DNA of 49,234 nt from Gemmataceae bacterium (GTDB taxonomy: Bacteria > Planctomycetota > Planctomycetia > Gemmatales > Gemmataceae). The notes under the pieces are model-generated. The model worked only from the letters and a program-made list of their open reading frames with translations. It was not told the DNA's origin and searched no databases. This document shows, in pieces, positions 17,307-25,704 of the stretch. Position 1 is the stretch's first letter, and each line of letters opens with the position of its first letter. The position numbers and the translations under genes are program-made. Location: the NCBI GenBank assembly GCA_009692065.1, contig SHZY01000027.1:1-49234 (forward strand), read 5' to 3'.

Positions 17307-18194
17307 TTATTCCCTCGCCGCCGACAACTTACGCCAGGCCTCCATCGTCGGCCTAAGGATCGACCGTGAGTCACCCTTGATACCGTACCCCTGAAAGCCG
17401 ATGGGCCCGTCAAACTCGATCTGCTTCAACTTGCGCAACACGATGCGCGTGTCGTAAGTTCCTTTTTCGAGCGTCTGAATCAGGCGATTCCATTGCCCTC
17501 CCTTCACGCCCGAATCAGCGCCGTTGATGGTCGCCGTGAAAAGCACCGACTTGGCGTCATCAAGCAAACCCAAGATCCTCTCTTCATCGCCCATCGCCAG
17601 GCAATGGCAAAGGTTGAAGGTGACGCCGAAACGCTTGTGGTTGACGATTTTGGCCAGCTTGGTTGCATCGGCGAAATGGGCGGTCCACTCGCCGACGTGC
17701 GGATACACAGCAATGCGCAAGTCGTTGGTCGCCGCGACGTCCGCAAGATCGCGGAGTGTCTTGACCAACGGCGATTTCTCGGTCAACGAATCGAAGGCCG
17801 GGCCTTTGCCGCCGATGTGCAGCCAGACGATCGTGCCGCGGCCCTTCAATGCCTCCATGAGCTTGGTTAAGTCAGGCGAATGTGTCAGCTTGCCCTCGGG
17901 AGTCACCTTGGCCTGGCAGTAAATGGCAAACATCTTGAGACCGCGTTTCTCGGCCCGCTCGGCAGCAGCAACGGCTTGCGCGGGAGCGGTCTCCGTCCAG
18001 GCGATGCCCGCGTAGCCAAGTTCTTTGACAAGGTCCAATTGCTGATCGGCCGATAACCCTCCTCGCTGAAAGGCCGTGTCCATCGCGTAGAACGGATTGG
18101 CGAGGCCCTGTTTACCCGGTGCGTTCGCGAACGCCGGGACGGCGAGCACTACGAGTAGACCGCCAAAGATCAGGCAACGGTGTGCGGCCGGCAT
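17307..18194 (-). CDS. Exported sugar phosphate isomerase/epimerase-like TIM barrel
   Basis: The protein is 295 residues with a cleavable leader (about 1-24). The body follows the xylose isomerase-like/AP endonuclease 2 fold: GYAGIAWTE, LKMFAIYCQ, TIVWLHIGGKG, VYPHVGEW, FGVTFNLCHC, GFQGYGIKG. His, Glu and Asp residues in these strands are the usual metal ligands. AAGGAG lies nine bases before the start. It is the first gene of the minus-strand operon that continues with the discoidin-like, DUF1549 and DUF1501 genes, so a carbohydrate role for the set is reasonable. The substrate cannot be told from the sequence. Confidence 0.85.
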   Translation of the reverse strand: MPAAHRCLIFGGLLVVLAVPAFANAPGKQGLANPFYAMDTAFQRGGLSADQQLDLVKELGYAGIAWTETAPAQAVAAAERAEKRGLKMFAIYCQAKVTPEGKLTHSPDLTKLMEALKGRGTIVWLHIGGKGPAFDSLTEKSPLVKTLRDLADVAATNDLRIAVYPHVGEWTAHFADATKLAKIVNHKRFGVTFNLCHCLAMGDEERILGLLDDAKSVLFTATINGADSGVKGGQWNRLIQTLEKGTYDTRIVLRKLKQIEFDGPIGFQGYGIKGDSRSILRPTMEAWRKLSAARE

Positions 18195-18278
18195 CTCTAC
18201 GTCTCCTTGTCATGAACGGTCGAGACGAACTGAATCTCTGTCCGTTATACTCAACCCTGCTGAGAATGCCGCTTTCTC

Positions 18279-18524
18279 ATGAAATTGGATCAGCTACATC
18301 GCCACGAGAACTCGCTCAACCGACGCGACTTGCTGAAGGTCGGCGCTATGGGGATAGCCGGCCTGGCGCTGCCCGAGTTGCTGCGCTCCGAGGCAGCAGC
18401 GGCAACCCTATCAACGCAGCCCGCTATAATCAAACTTCGAGCCTCGATCGATTCCAGGCTCAACCCAAATGGGAAATGTCGGCTCGATCAAGTACGAGAC
18501 AAACCTGAGATCGAAAGGAGTACC
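18279..18524 (+). pseudogene. Leader remnant of a DUF1501 gene
   Basis: ATG 18279 opens MKLDQLHRHENSLNRRDLL, then a hydrophobic Tat-type stretch (KVGAMGIAGLALPELL) that is typical of DUF1501 N termini. After about residue 42 the similarity ends, and about 100 bases of unrelated sequence lead to the next start. No DUF1501 body follows. The frame happens to stay open into the next gene, so a fused product is formally possible. The ribosome site before 18525 argues for separate translation. Confidence 0.65.
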
Positions 18525-19910
18525 ATGAAATGTAGCTATCTGAACAGGGTTGCGGTTTGGTCCGCCGTCTTGTCCTCGGTGAGTTGTGCAGCTTTATTGC
18601 TCGCGGGCGAAACACCGCTGGCCAAATTGAAAGTACCGGCAGAACTAACGCCCGAGCAGTTTGCCGAGTACCACGCGCTCGTCAGGCCTGCGGCGGATGA
18701 GTTGCCCTGGGCGAAGATATCCTGGCAAGCGAGCGTCTGGGAAGCGCGCCAGCTTGCGGCCGCCGAAGGGAAGCCGATCCTGATTTGGTCCGGCGGTGGG
18801 GCACCTCCGTTGGGCGTTTGCTGACAGGCCGGGCAAGGGGGCCGTGAGCCCTCGCTGTGGCAGAGCGACCTGGAGACCATCCAAAAACGGTTCGTCTGCG
18901 TTGCTATCGACGGTCGCTCGCAGGGCGGCAAAAGTCAGGACGTAGTGTTCCTGCGTGATGTTTGTGGTTTGAAATTTTCCGGCGCGGGAGGCGACCGCGT
19001 TGCGATCACCGCCGACGGCAAGGTATTGGCGAAGAACTATCAAACGTGTGTTCGCGATGCGCTGAAGGGATGGGATGCCTTGCCGGAGGCCGAGCGCAAG
19101 CCCGGCGCAGTCAATGTCGGCAAGCGTGAAGCAACCGACGACGACCGCCCCAAGCCGCCGCCGGGCGGCCTGATTGTCAAGGTCTACCTTCGCGCGTTGG
19201 GCCACGACGATCATGGGAAGCTGCGCCATGCCGTTCCCAAGGATTTTATCGGAGATGGGGACCTGCGCGCACGCTATCTCCAAATCAACCCCGGTCTGAA
19301 ACTGAGGGACGACGAGGTCGATCGGATCGCGCAGAATTTCCGAACCCACAAGCGGGCCTACGAGGCACATCCCGATTACATGTGGCTTACCGAAGAGGAA
19401 TGGAAGTCGCTCGTGCCGGACAAACCCACGGTAGGAAATACATTCCCGGTTCCTCCCGGGATCACCAAGCGGATCTTTCGCTTCCACCTTGACTTGAACC
19501 GAACCATCGGCGATCCGATTTCCCAGAAGATCCATCTCGGGGAACTCTCGCTGAAAGTAGAAAGCGTCTCGCCGGCCGAGATCAGCATGCGGCTCGGAGG
19601 GTTTGCCAAAGTGAGCGATGATCTGAGCGGCAACAACAACCGGACCTTTGAAGCGCGATTGTACGGCCGGCTCGTAGTCGATCGGAAAACAGGCACGTTT
19701 AGCCGCTTCGACATGTTGGCCCTCGGCGACACGTACGGTCCGTTTGAAGCCGGGCTTGGGCACTGGCCCTACTCACGCCCTGGACGCTCTCCCTACGGCA
19801 TCGCCTTCGGGCTGCTCGACGCCGCCGCGTCGCCGGCCGAAAGGTTTGTTCCTCCTCGCGGCGCTGGGCCGAGATTCACCTGGAGCAGCTATTTTGGCAC
19901 CCCCAAGTAA
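18525..19910 (+). CDS. Candidate selenoprotein: thioredoxin-like secreted protein with in-frame UGA at codon 100
   Basis: ATG 18525 has AAAGGAG four bases upstream and begins a signal peptide (about 1-28). Residues 66-99 read like the start of a thioredoxin-like domain (WEARQLAAAEGKPILIWSGG, then APPLGVC). Codon 100 (18822-18824) is TGA, directly after Cys99. The same frame then continues without a break for 361 more residues (LETIQKRFVCVAIDG, FLRDVCGLKFSG, VAITADGKVL) to a TAA at 19908-19910. A SECIS-like hairpin follows the TGA. The Cys-Sec pair would sit where a redox pair belongs. The second half (FRFHLDLNRTIGDPISQK, SMRLGGFAKVSDD) is a domain I do not recognise. The alternative is a nonsense-mutated pseudogene, but no frameshift or second stop is present. 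Confidence 0.7.
18829..18861 (+). promoter_or_regulatory. Bacterial SECIS-like hairpin after the in-frame UGA
   Basis: The upper stem GGGGGC (18837-18842) pairs with GCCCTC (18848-18853, one G-T pair) around a five-base loop CGTGA. A lower GCC/GGC (18829-18830 region and 18859-18861) may extend it across an internal loop. The apical loop begins 18 bases after the UGA and has G as its second base. Both fit the known bacterial SECIS rules of a short loop with an early G, 16-37 bases from the UGA. Confidence 0.55.
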
Positions 19911-19959
19911 ACGAGTTTAAGGGTGTCAAAATGGTCTCGGAATTGGAAGACATGCTCCC

Positions 19960-20216
19960 CCGTATGGTCAAATTACTCAGCCGAGCCGAAAAGGACTACT
20001 CGGGCGGGAGTTAGGGTTGTGGCCTGCCAGGGTCCACATAAAGATAGCACATCAGAAATGGCCATCGACGGAGCGCCGGATTTTCGGCGCCGGATTTTCG
20101 ACAGTCAGGGTCAAAGGCCGAAAGGCCAACCTTCGTCCGAGATTCCCAGCGCCAAGCAATCAAAAAGCCTGTTCGCCGCTTAGTTTCGAGCGCGGCTGAG
20201 TTGTTTGACCATACGG
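19960..20216. repeat. Inverted 24-base repeat pair
   Basis: The sequence at 19960-19983 (CCGTATGGTCAAATTACTCA...) recurs as its reverse complement at 20193-20216 with 22 of 24 matches. In protein terms both copies could encode RMVK-L-SRA on opposite strands, so they may be two fragments of one gene in opposite orientation rather than element ends. Confidence 0.5.
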
Positions 20217-20675
20217 CCGTGACGCAGGATCTGGACGGCGTCGTCACCACGCGGCTGGCCAAGACGACCGACATCAGCGACTTCAATACCGATGAGATGA
20301 CCGTTCCGACGACACGTTTGTCATTGGAGACGTTCCCGAAATCACGCATGCGTATTTTTTTTTTCGATCGACCCAGGATTTGCTGGGTCAGGAGGACGCC
20401 TGATTGCCATGCAATCGGTGTCCCGGCGCAAGCGGAGGTCACAGCGGAAACGAGTGAATTCGAACTGCCGGATCGCTAATCGAACACGCCGAGGTAGATA
20501 GCTTCCAAAATAACCCGGAATTTCATGATACGTAAAACAACCTGGTGTCGCGACACCCGCAAACAGCCAAAAACAGACACAAATAAGCATTTCAACGTAA
20601 GCGGCAAGAAGTGCGTTGCGCCTTGGATTTCGCCTTGTTTCCTGCCATTTTTGGCGAAAAATGGAGGGACGCCGA

Positions 20676-20719
20676 TTTGCCTTTTCAGGGCTGTGCTCTA
20701 CCAGCTGAGCTATCTCACT
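20676..20719 (-). pseudogene. 5' half of a tRNA-Phe-like gene
   Basis: Read on the minus strand from 20719, the sequence has a seven-base acceptor strand and TA. It then has a perfect D arm (GCTC-AGCTGGTA-GAGC) and an anticodon region (GCC-CTGAAAA-GGC) with GAA, the phenylalanine anticodon. Only three anticodon stem pairs form. No T arm or 3' acceptor strand follows. It is a truncated tRNA, perhaps left by integration or deletion. Confidence 0.6.
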
Positions 20720-21010
20720 GACGCAGGACGCCATCGCCATGGCAGCGCATCATTCTAACGCGCCCCCACGCCTGCGAAAAGCCCGCGAGCCGAAATTGTT
20801 CGCGCGCTCGTCAGGCACACCCATTGCCGTGAAGCTTGCTACACTCCTGCGCTGTCCCAGCGCTTCCTGCTCGCAAGCAGCGTTCGAGGTGGATCCGCGT
20901 GCTCCGTTTTTTTTCAGGAGTACCAAGGGTTTCCTTTGGAAAAGCGGCTTCTCCAAAGTAAGATGCCAGGCAGTGTGCGGTTCGCCGCTGACCTGATCGG
21001 AGTCTTCCGC

Positions 21011-22159
21011 ATGTTGACTGAGCGATTGAACGAACAGGACGTCATCGCCGCCATACAGAATCCGGCGGCGCAGGTCGGCGATCGCTCCTCGTCGATTCGC
21101 ATCAACCGGCTCACTGCCACGCCTGCCGGGCCGAAGGTCTTTGTGAAGATCGAAACCAACCACGGCATCACGGGGTGGGGCGAGATCGATCAGCTTGAGC
21201 CCCAGGTTGCTGCGGCTCTGGCACGGTCGCTGTTCGAGCTTCTCGACGGCGAGAACCCGACGCGCATCGAGCACCTTTGGCAGAAGCTGTTCCGCGCCCA
21301 TCGCAACGTGCGCGGCGGGCCGTTCATGGTCCACACCATCGCTGGCATCGACATGGCGCTGTGGGACATTGCCGGCAAGCTCTGGAACACGCCCGTCTAT
21401 CGGCTGCTCGGCGGGCCAGCGCGCGACCGCATCCGCGTGTACCCTTCCGCAACGGCGACCAAGCCGGGCGCCGGGCCGGGGGAGTGGTCGGCTAATCCCG
21501 GCGACATCCAACGCTTCGTCACCTACATTCAGGGCGAACGCAATCGCGTCGGCGCTGACGGCATGGTGATCTTCGACGCCCATTGCGCGCTGCCGCCGCC
21601 GTTTCTGATTCAGCTTGCCGCCGCGTTGAATCCGACCGACGTCAACTTCATCGAAGAAGTCGCGGTGCCCGGAAATATCGAAGTGTTCAAGCGTCTGAAG
21701 GCCGCCATCCGAATCCCGCTGGCAACCGGCGAGCGCGACCGCACGATCTGGGAATTCATTCCTTACCTACAAGAACGCTGCCTCGACATTATTCAGCCCG
21801 ATTGCGCCCACACCGGCGGCATCACGCAGATGAAGAAGATCGCCACGCTTGCCGAGGCGTACCACGTGCCGATCGCGCCGCACTGCGTCACCACGGAGCT
21901 CGGCGTTTCGGCCAGTTTGCACGCGTCGGCGGCCGTGCCCTTTTTCGTTATCCACGAATACTATCCCCAGATCACGCCGCAGGGGCTGATCCGAAAGAAC
22001 TGGACGGTTGACAAGGAAGGTTACGCCTCGTTGCCGCAGGGACCTGGACTCGGCGTCGAAATCGACGAAAAAGTGCTGGCCGAGCTGGCGAAGCGGCCGC
22101 ACCGCCCCGAGTGGCCGACGCGCGGGCGGCTGCGTGACGGTTCGATTGCAGATTACTAG
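21011..22159 (+). CDS. Enolase-superfamily (mandelate racemase/galactonate dehydratase-like) protein, copy 1
   Basis: The protein is 382 residues and most similar in pattern to acid-sugar dehydratases of the mandelate racemase group. It has a capping domain (IETNHGITGWGEI) and a barrel with metal ligands in FDAHCALPP (Asp, with nearby His), FIEEVAVPGN (Glu) and GERDRTIWEF (Glu). The catalytic His is in IAPHC, and LGVEIDEK is near the end. ATG 21011 has GGAG eight bases upstream. An ATG at 20936 would add 25 residues. Unlike its neighbour it has no export leader and should be cytoplasmic. It is a tandem paralogue of the 22239 gene, with long stretches of near-identical DNA. The likely reaction is dehydration of an aldonic or uronic-type acid; the substrate is unknown. 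Confidence 0.88.
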   Translation: MLTERLNEQDVIAAIQNPAAQVGDRSSSIRINRLTATPAGPKVFVKIETNHGITGWGEIDQLEPQVAAALARSLFELLDGENPTRIEHLWQKLFRAHRNVRGGPFMVHTIAGIDMALWDIAGKLWNTPVYRLLGGPARDRIRVYPSATATKPGAGPGEWSANPGDIQRFVTYIQGERNRVGADGMVIFDAHCALPPPFLIQLAAALNPTDVNFIEEVAVPGNIEVFKRLKAAIRIPLATGERDRTIWEFIPYLQERCLDIIQPDCAHTGGITQMKKIATLAEAYHVPIAPHCVTTELGVSASLHASAAVPFFVIHEYYPQITPQGLIRKNWTVDKEGYASLPQGPGLGVEIDEKVLAELAKRPHRPEWPTRGRLRDGSIADY

Positions 22160-22164
22160 TCTTA

Positions 22165-22216
22165 CCGCTTGCGTTTAGCGATCGCTGGGCGCCATGCGAA
22201 CGCTAAACGCAAGCGG
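22165..22216. repeat. Intergenic palindrome, CGTTTAGCG family, copy 1
   Basis: Arms CCGCTTGCGTTTAGCG (22165-22180) and its exact complement (22201-22216) surround a centre containing GGCGCC. It fills most of the 79-base gap between the two enolase-superfamily genes. Related copies lie at 28067, 43866, 45196, 47526 and, as a half, 48167. Confidence 0.85.
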
Positions 22217-22238
22217 CGTGTTGAAAAAGGAGATCCCC

Positions 22239-23435
22239 ATGCAATCTCGTCGCGAAGTACTCACCACCGCCAGCGCCATGGCCACCGGCACGGCGTTGCT
22301 CAACGAGGCCGTGGCCGCAGAGCAAAACCCAGCCGCCCAGGTTGCGGATCGGTCATCGACGATTCGCATCAGCCGCATGCGCGCGACCTGGGTCGGGCCA
22401 ACCGTCTATCTCAAGATCGAGACGAATCACGGCATCGTCGGTTGGGGCGAGATCAAGGGCGTCGATCCTCGCGTCTCGAAGCCGCTCGTTGAATCGCTGT
22501 ACGTCCTCATCGACGGCGAGAACCCGACGCGGATCGAGCACCTTTGGCAGAAGATTTATCGGGCCCATCGCGATATCCGCGGCGGCGCGTTCATGGTCCA
22601 CACGCTTGCCGGGATCGACATGGCGTTGTGGGACATCGCCGGCAAGCTCTGGAACACGCCCGTCTATCGCCTGCTCGGCGGGCCCTGCCGGGATCGCATC
22701 CGCGTATATCACACGCCGCAGGCTGTCAAAGTTCCGCCGCATGGCATCTACGAGCATAGCGGCAGCCCGGCCGATATCGAGCGCATGGTGGCGGCCATCC
22801 GCGCGGCCAGGCAGAAGGTCGGCCCCAGCGGCGCCGTCATGTTCGACGCCCATAGCGCCGTGCCGCCGGCCACGTTGATCCAGCTTGCCAGCGCCATCAA
22901 GGCCTACGATGTGCTCTTCATCGAAGAACCCGCGGTGCCGGGCAACATCGAGGTCTTCAAACGGCTCAAGGAGCAGATCTCGATTCCGCTGGCCGCGGGC
23001 GAACGCGATCGGACCATCTGGGAATTCATCCCGTACTTGCAGAATCGCTGCCTCGACATCCTGCAACCCGATTGCTGCCACGGCGGCGGCATCACGTCGA
23101 TGAAGAAAGTCGCCACGCTGGCCGAGGCTTACCATGTGCCGATCGCGCCGCATTGCACGGCCGGCTTCCTCGGCATCGCCGCCAGTCTGCACGTCGCCGC
23201 GTCGGTGCCGTTCTTCCTCATTCACGAATTCTATCCCGACAACGCGGGCTTCAATCAGAAGGGTCTCACGCGCATGGCATTCACGCTTGACAAGGAGGGC
23301 TACATCGGCCTGCCGCCGGGCCCCGGTCTGGGAGTCGAAGTCGATGAGAAGCGTCTGGAAGAAGAAGCGAAGCGCCCGCAAACCTACCGCTGGCCCGGCG
23401 CCCGGCTTCGCGACGGCTCGATCGCGGATTACTGA
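22239..23435 (+). CDS. Enolase-superfamily (mandelate racemase/galactonate dehydratase-like) protein, copy 2, with Tat-like leader
   Basis: The protein is 398 residues. ATG 22239 follows AAAGGAG and begins MQSRREVLTTASAMATGTAL, a twin-arginine type leader ending near AVAAEQ. The rest parallels copy 1 residue by residue: metal ligands in FDAHSAVPP, FIEEPAVPGN and GERDRTIWEF, and His in IAPHC. Export by Tat would put this copy outside the cytoplasm while copy 1 stays inside, which is an unusual split for a sugar-acid dehydratase. It is followed 30 bases later by the beta-helix gene. The two copies probably arose by tandem duplication, with gain or loss of the leader afterwards. Confidence 0.88.
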   Translation: MQSRREVLTTASAMATGTALLNEAVAAEQNPAAQVADRSSTIRISRMRATWVGPTVYLKIETNHGIVGWGEIKGVDPRVSKPLVESLYVLIDGENPTRIEHLWQKIYRAHRDIRGGAFMVHTLAGIDMALWDIAGKLWNTPVYRLLGGPCRDRIRVYHTPQAVKVPPHGIYEHSGSPADIERMVAAIRAARQKVGPSGAVMFDAHSAVPPATLIQLASAIKAYDVLFIEEPAVPGNIEVFKRLKEQISIPLAAGERDRTIWEFIPYLQNRCLDILQPDCCHGGGITSMKKVATLAEAYHVPIAPHCTAGFLGIAASLHVAASVPFFLIHEFYPDNAGFNQKGLTRMAFTLDKEGYIGLPPGPGLGVEVDEKRLEEEAKRPQTYRWPGARLRDGSIADY

Positions 23436-23465
23436 GTGAGCTTGGCGGAAGCGGGGGGGCGTCTC

Positions 23466-25514
23466 ATGAAATCGACACGGACCAAGTTTGCACTGGGGAT
23501 CGCGCTGCTTTTTCTGGTCGGCTCTGCGCCTGCCATGGGGCAGACGAAATTCGTGTCGCACGCGCCGATGCGGCCATTGCCGACGGCGGCGAAGCGTGCG
23601 CCGGAAAAAGGCCCGACCTTTTTCGTCGATGCCGTCAAGGGAGATGATAAGGCGGACGGCTCGGAGGCGAAACCCTGGAAGACGATCCAGCACGGCGTGC
23701 AGCGTCTCAAGCCCGGCGACACGCTCTACCTGCGCGGCGGCGCCTACTACGAGAAGGTTCACCTCACGCGCTCGGGCACGGCGGAGGCGCCGATCGTGAT
23801 TGCCTCCTATCCGGGCGAGTTGGCCGTGATCGACGGCGGCTTGCGTGAATTCTTCGAGTCGCCCGAAACGAGCTGGGAGCCGTTCAAGGGAGGCGCGGAG
23901 GGAGAGTTTGTTTCGATCAAGGTCTATGCCAACGTGGACGAGCGCAAGATCCCGAACCAGTTTCTGCCTGCGGCGTGGGAGCCGATGTGGGGCATCGAAG
24001 ACGAGCGCCCACTAGCGCTGGGCCACTTCGGCGATTCGATGGTGCCGCTGCATGGCTATCGCAATGTCACCGACCTGCGCACGGCCAACGAGCTGGGCCT
24101 GGACCGGAAAACGGCGTGTACGGTCGGCGTCTATTGCGGACCGGGGTTGTGGTTCAACCGCGTGACCGGACGCATCCACATCCGCCTCGCCCATCATCGG
24201 CTGGCAGGACTTGGCGATCGGGCCTATCGCGGCGAAACCGACCCGCGCAAGTTGAAGCTGGTCATCGCCGTCGGTTTCGGCGATGCCGTCTTGCGCGTCA
24301 ATGGCGTCCGTCACGTCCTGATTCACGGCATCGCACTGCGCGGCGGCACGGGCAGCCCGATGATTGAAGTCTACGGCTCCGAGCATATCCACCTCGATCA
24401 CCTCACGGTCTTCGGTGGTTTCCCTGGTCTCCTGGTCAATGCCTCGAAAGAGTTTCGCGTGCCCCACTGCGCCTTCCGTGGCCTGGCCGCTCCCTGGTCA
24501 GGCCGCGCGCACATGAAATACTATGGGACGCCGTCTTACCAGCTCGTCTTCCAGAATCATCAGCCGGTCAACGAGAACATCGTGCTGGCCTTTTGCGAAT
24601 TCACCGACGATCACGACTTCGCGTTCCTGCGTTACATCAAGAACCTGCAGTTTCACCACAACTTTGTCGACAACTTTAACGACGACGGCATGGAGTGCGG
24701 GCCAAAACTACGCAGCCATTCGTTATTCATCTATAAGAATCGCATCGGCGCGTGCCTCGGCGTGTTCCAGCAGCATGAGCTCGACAAGGACGAGGCCCCG
24801 ACGGGCCACGACCCGAAGTCGGGCGTCTACATTTTCCGCAACGTTTTCGATCAACGCGCCGGCGTGTATTATGGCCTGCCGGCGAAGCCCGATCCGACCG
24901 GCGAGTTTCTGCGATCGGAGGGTCATTTCATCAGCGATCACGGCAGCCCGGTCTACCCGGTGATGCGCGTGTATCACAACACGCTCTTGAGGCGCACGCC
25001 GGTGTTCCGCGATTACTTCCTCTTCGGGCTCGGCGCGGGGGGCCTCAAGAACACGGAGCGCGACGTGTTCAACAACCTGTTCGTGCAAACCGAGCGAGTT
25101 CCCGGCGTCGTCATCCTTGGCAACGAGGCGGGCCACCTCCCTGAAGGCGGCAACATGCTCTGGGGCCTGAAGGAAGGCCCTGAATTGAAGGGCGACCCCT
25201 TCGCCAAGTTTCGCGCTTCGGCGCTTTTCAAAGAGAGCCGCATGTTCTTCGAACCGGGCTGGACCACGCAGGACCGCGTCGCGAATCCGCGTTTCGTGAA
25301 GCTATCCGTCGATGAAGTCTCCTGCGACCTGCGGCCACAGGCGAACAGCCCGGCGGTGAACGGTGGCCTGCTTGTGCCTCGCGATTGGCCCGATCCGCTG
25401 CGTGACGCGGACAAGGGCGGGCCGGATATCGGCGTGCTACCCCATGGCGCCGAGGTTTGGGGCGTGGGGGTGGACGGCCGTGTCTCGCTTTTCGGCGGCA
25501 AAATGACAAGGTGA
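23466..25514 (+). CDS. Secreted right-handed beta-helix protein (DUF1565/pectate lyase-like)
   Basis: The protein is 682 residues with a signal peptide (1-24, ending AMGQ). The opening TFFVDAVKGDDKADGSEAKP then WKTIQHGVQRLKPGDTLYLR is the DUF1565 motif that precedes parallel beta-helix domains of polysaccharide lyases and epimerases. Regular short strands follow (VRHVLIHGIALRGG, SEHIHLDHLTVFGG, KNLQFHHNFVDNFNDDG). The C terminus has GPDIGVLPHG. ATG 23466 begins the signal peptide; an in-frame start at 23436 would add ten residues. Its place between two sugar-acid dehydratase-like genes and a DUF1549/DUF1501 pair supports a role on an acidic polysaccharide. Catalytic residues cannot be named with confidence. 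Confidence 0.85.
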   Translation: MKSTRTKFALGIALLFLVGSAPAMGQTKFVSHAPMRPLPTAAKRAPEKGPTFFVDAVKGDDKADGSEAKPWKTIQHGVQRLKPGDTLYLRGGAYYEKVHLTRSGTAEAPIVIASYPGELAVIDGGLREFFESPETSWEPFKGGAEGEFVSIKVYANVDERKIPNQFLPAAWEPMWGIEDERPLALGHFGDSMVPLHGYRNVTDLRTANELGLDRKTACTVGVYCGPGLWFNRVTGRIHIRLAHHRLAGLGDRAYRGETDPRKLKLVIAVGFGDAVLRVNGVRHVLIHGIALRGGTGSPMIEVYGSEHIHLDHLTVFGGFPGLLVNASKEFRVPHCAFRGLAAPWSGRAHMKYYGTPSYQLVFQNHQPVNENIVLAFCEFTDDHDFAFLRYIKNLQFHHNFVDNFNDDGMECGPKLRSHSLFIYKNRIGACLGVFQQHELDKDEAPTGHDPKSGVYIFRNVFDQRAGVYYGLPAKPDPTGEFLRSEGHFISDHGSPVYPVMRVYHNTLLRRTPVFRDYFLFGLGAGGLKNTERDVFNNLFVQTERVPGVVILGNEAGHLPEGGNMLWGLKEGPELKGDPFAKFRASALFKESRMFFEPGWTTQDRVANPRFVKLSVDEVSCDLRPQANSPAVNGGLLVPRDWPDPLRDADKGGPDIGVLPHGAEVWGVGVDGRVSLFGGKMTR

Positions 25515-25704
25515 CAAGGAGCTACATTCCGTGGTCGTCACCTCGTCGGCGCGGGATTCTGGAGGGATTGCGTTGCATCCGTCGATCCGTTGGACGATAA
25601 TACTCCATGCACTGCGACCCGCCGTTATTACTTCGTCGCTCTTCGCTTGATCGACCGCAACCGTTGCCTGCCAGGCTTTTGGAAATCGCTTTCAGGAATA
25701 TCGC

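Larger units (their letters stand above)
19911..20935. other. Gene-poor tract of about 1 kb with remnants
   Basis: No open frame here has a family signature, a good ribosome site or codon use like the neighbours. It contains a 24-base inverted pair (19960-19983 and 20193-20216), a T9 run (about 20346-20354) and a tRNA 5' half (20676-20719). The character is that of decayed mobile or accessory DNA between two gene blocks. Confidence 0.5.

Noticed and set aside
18822..18824. In-frame TGA as a simple nonsense mutation
   Set aside because: Not excluded, but set below the selenocysteine reading: the frame is otherwise clean, the codon follows Cys in a redox-like domain, and a SECIS-like hairpin is at the right distance.
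20201..20479. A 92-codon open frame on the plus strand
   Set aside because: No ribosome site; it crosses a T9 run and one arm of the inverted repeat; no recognisable domain.
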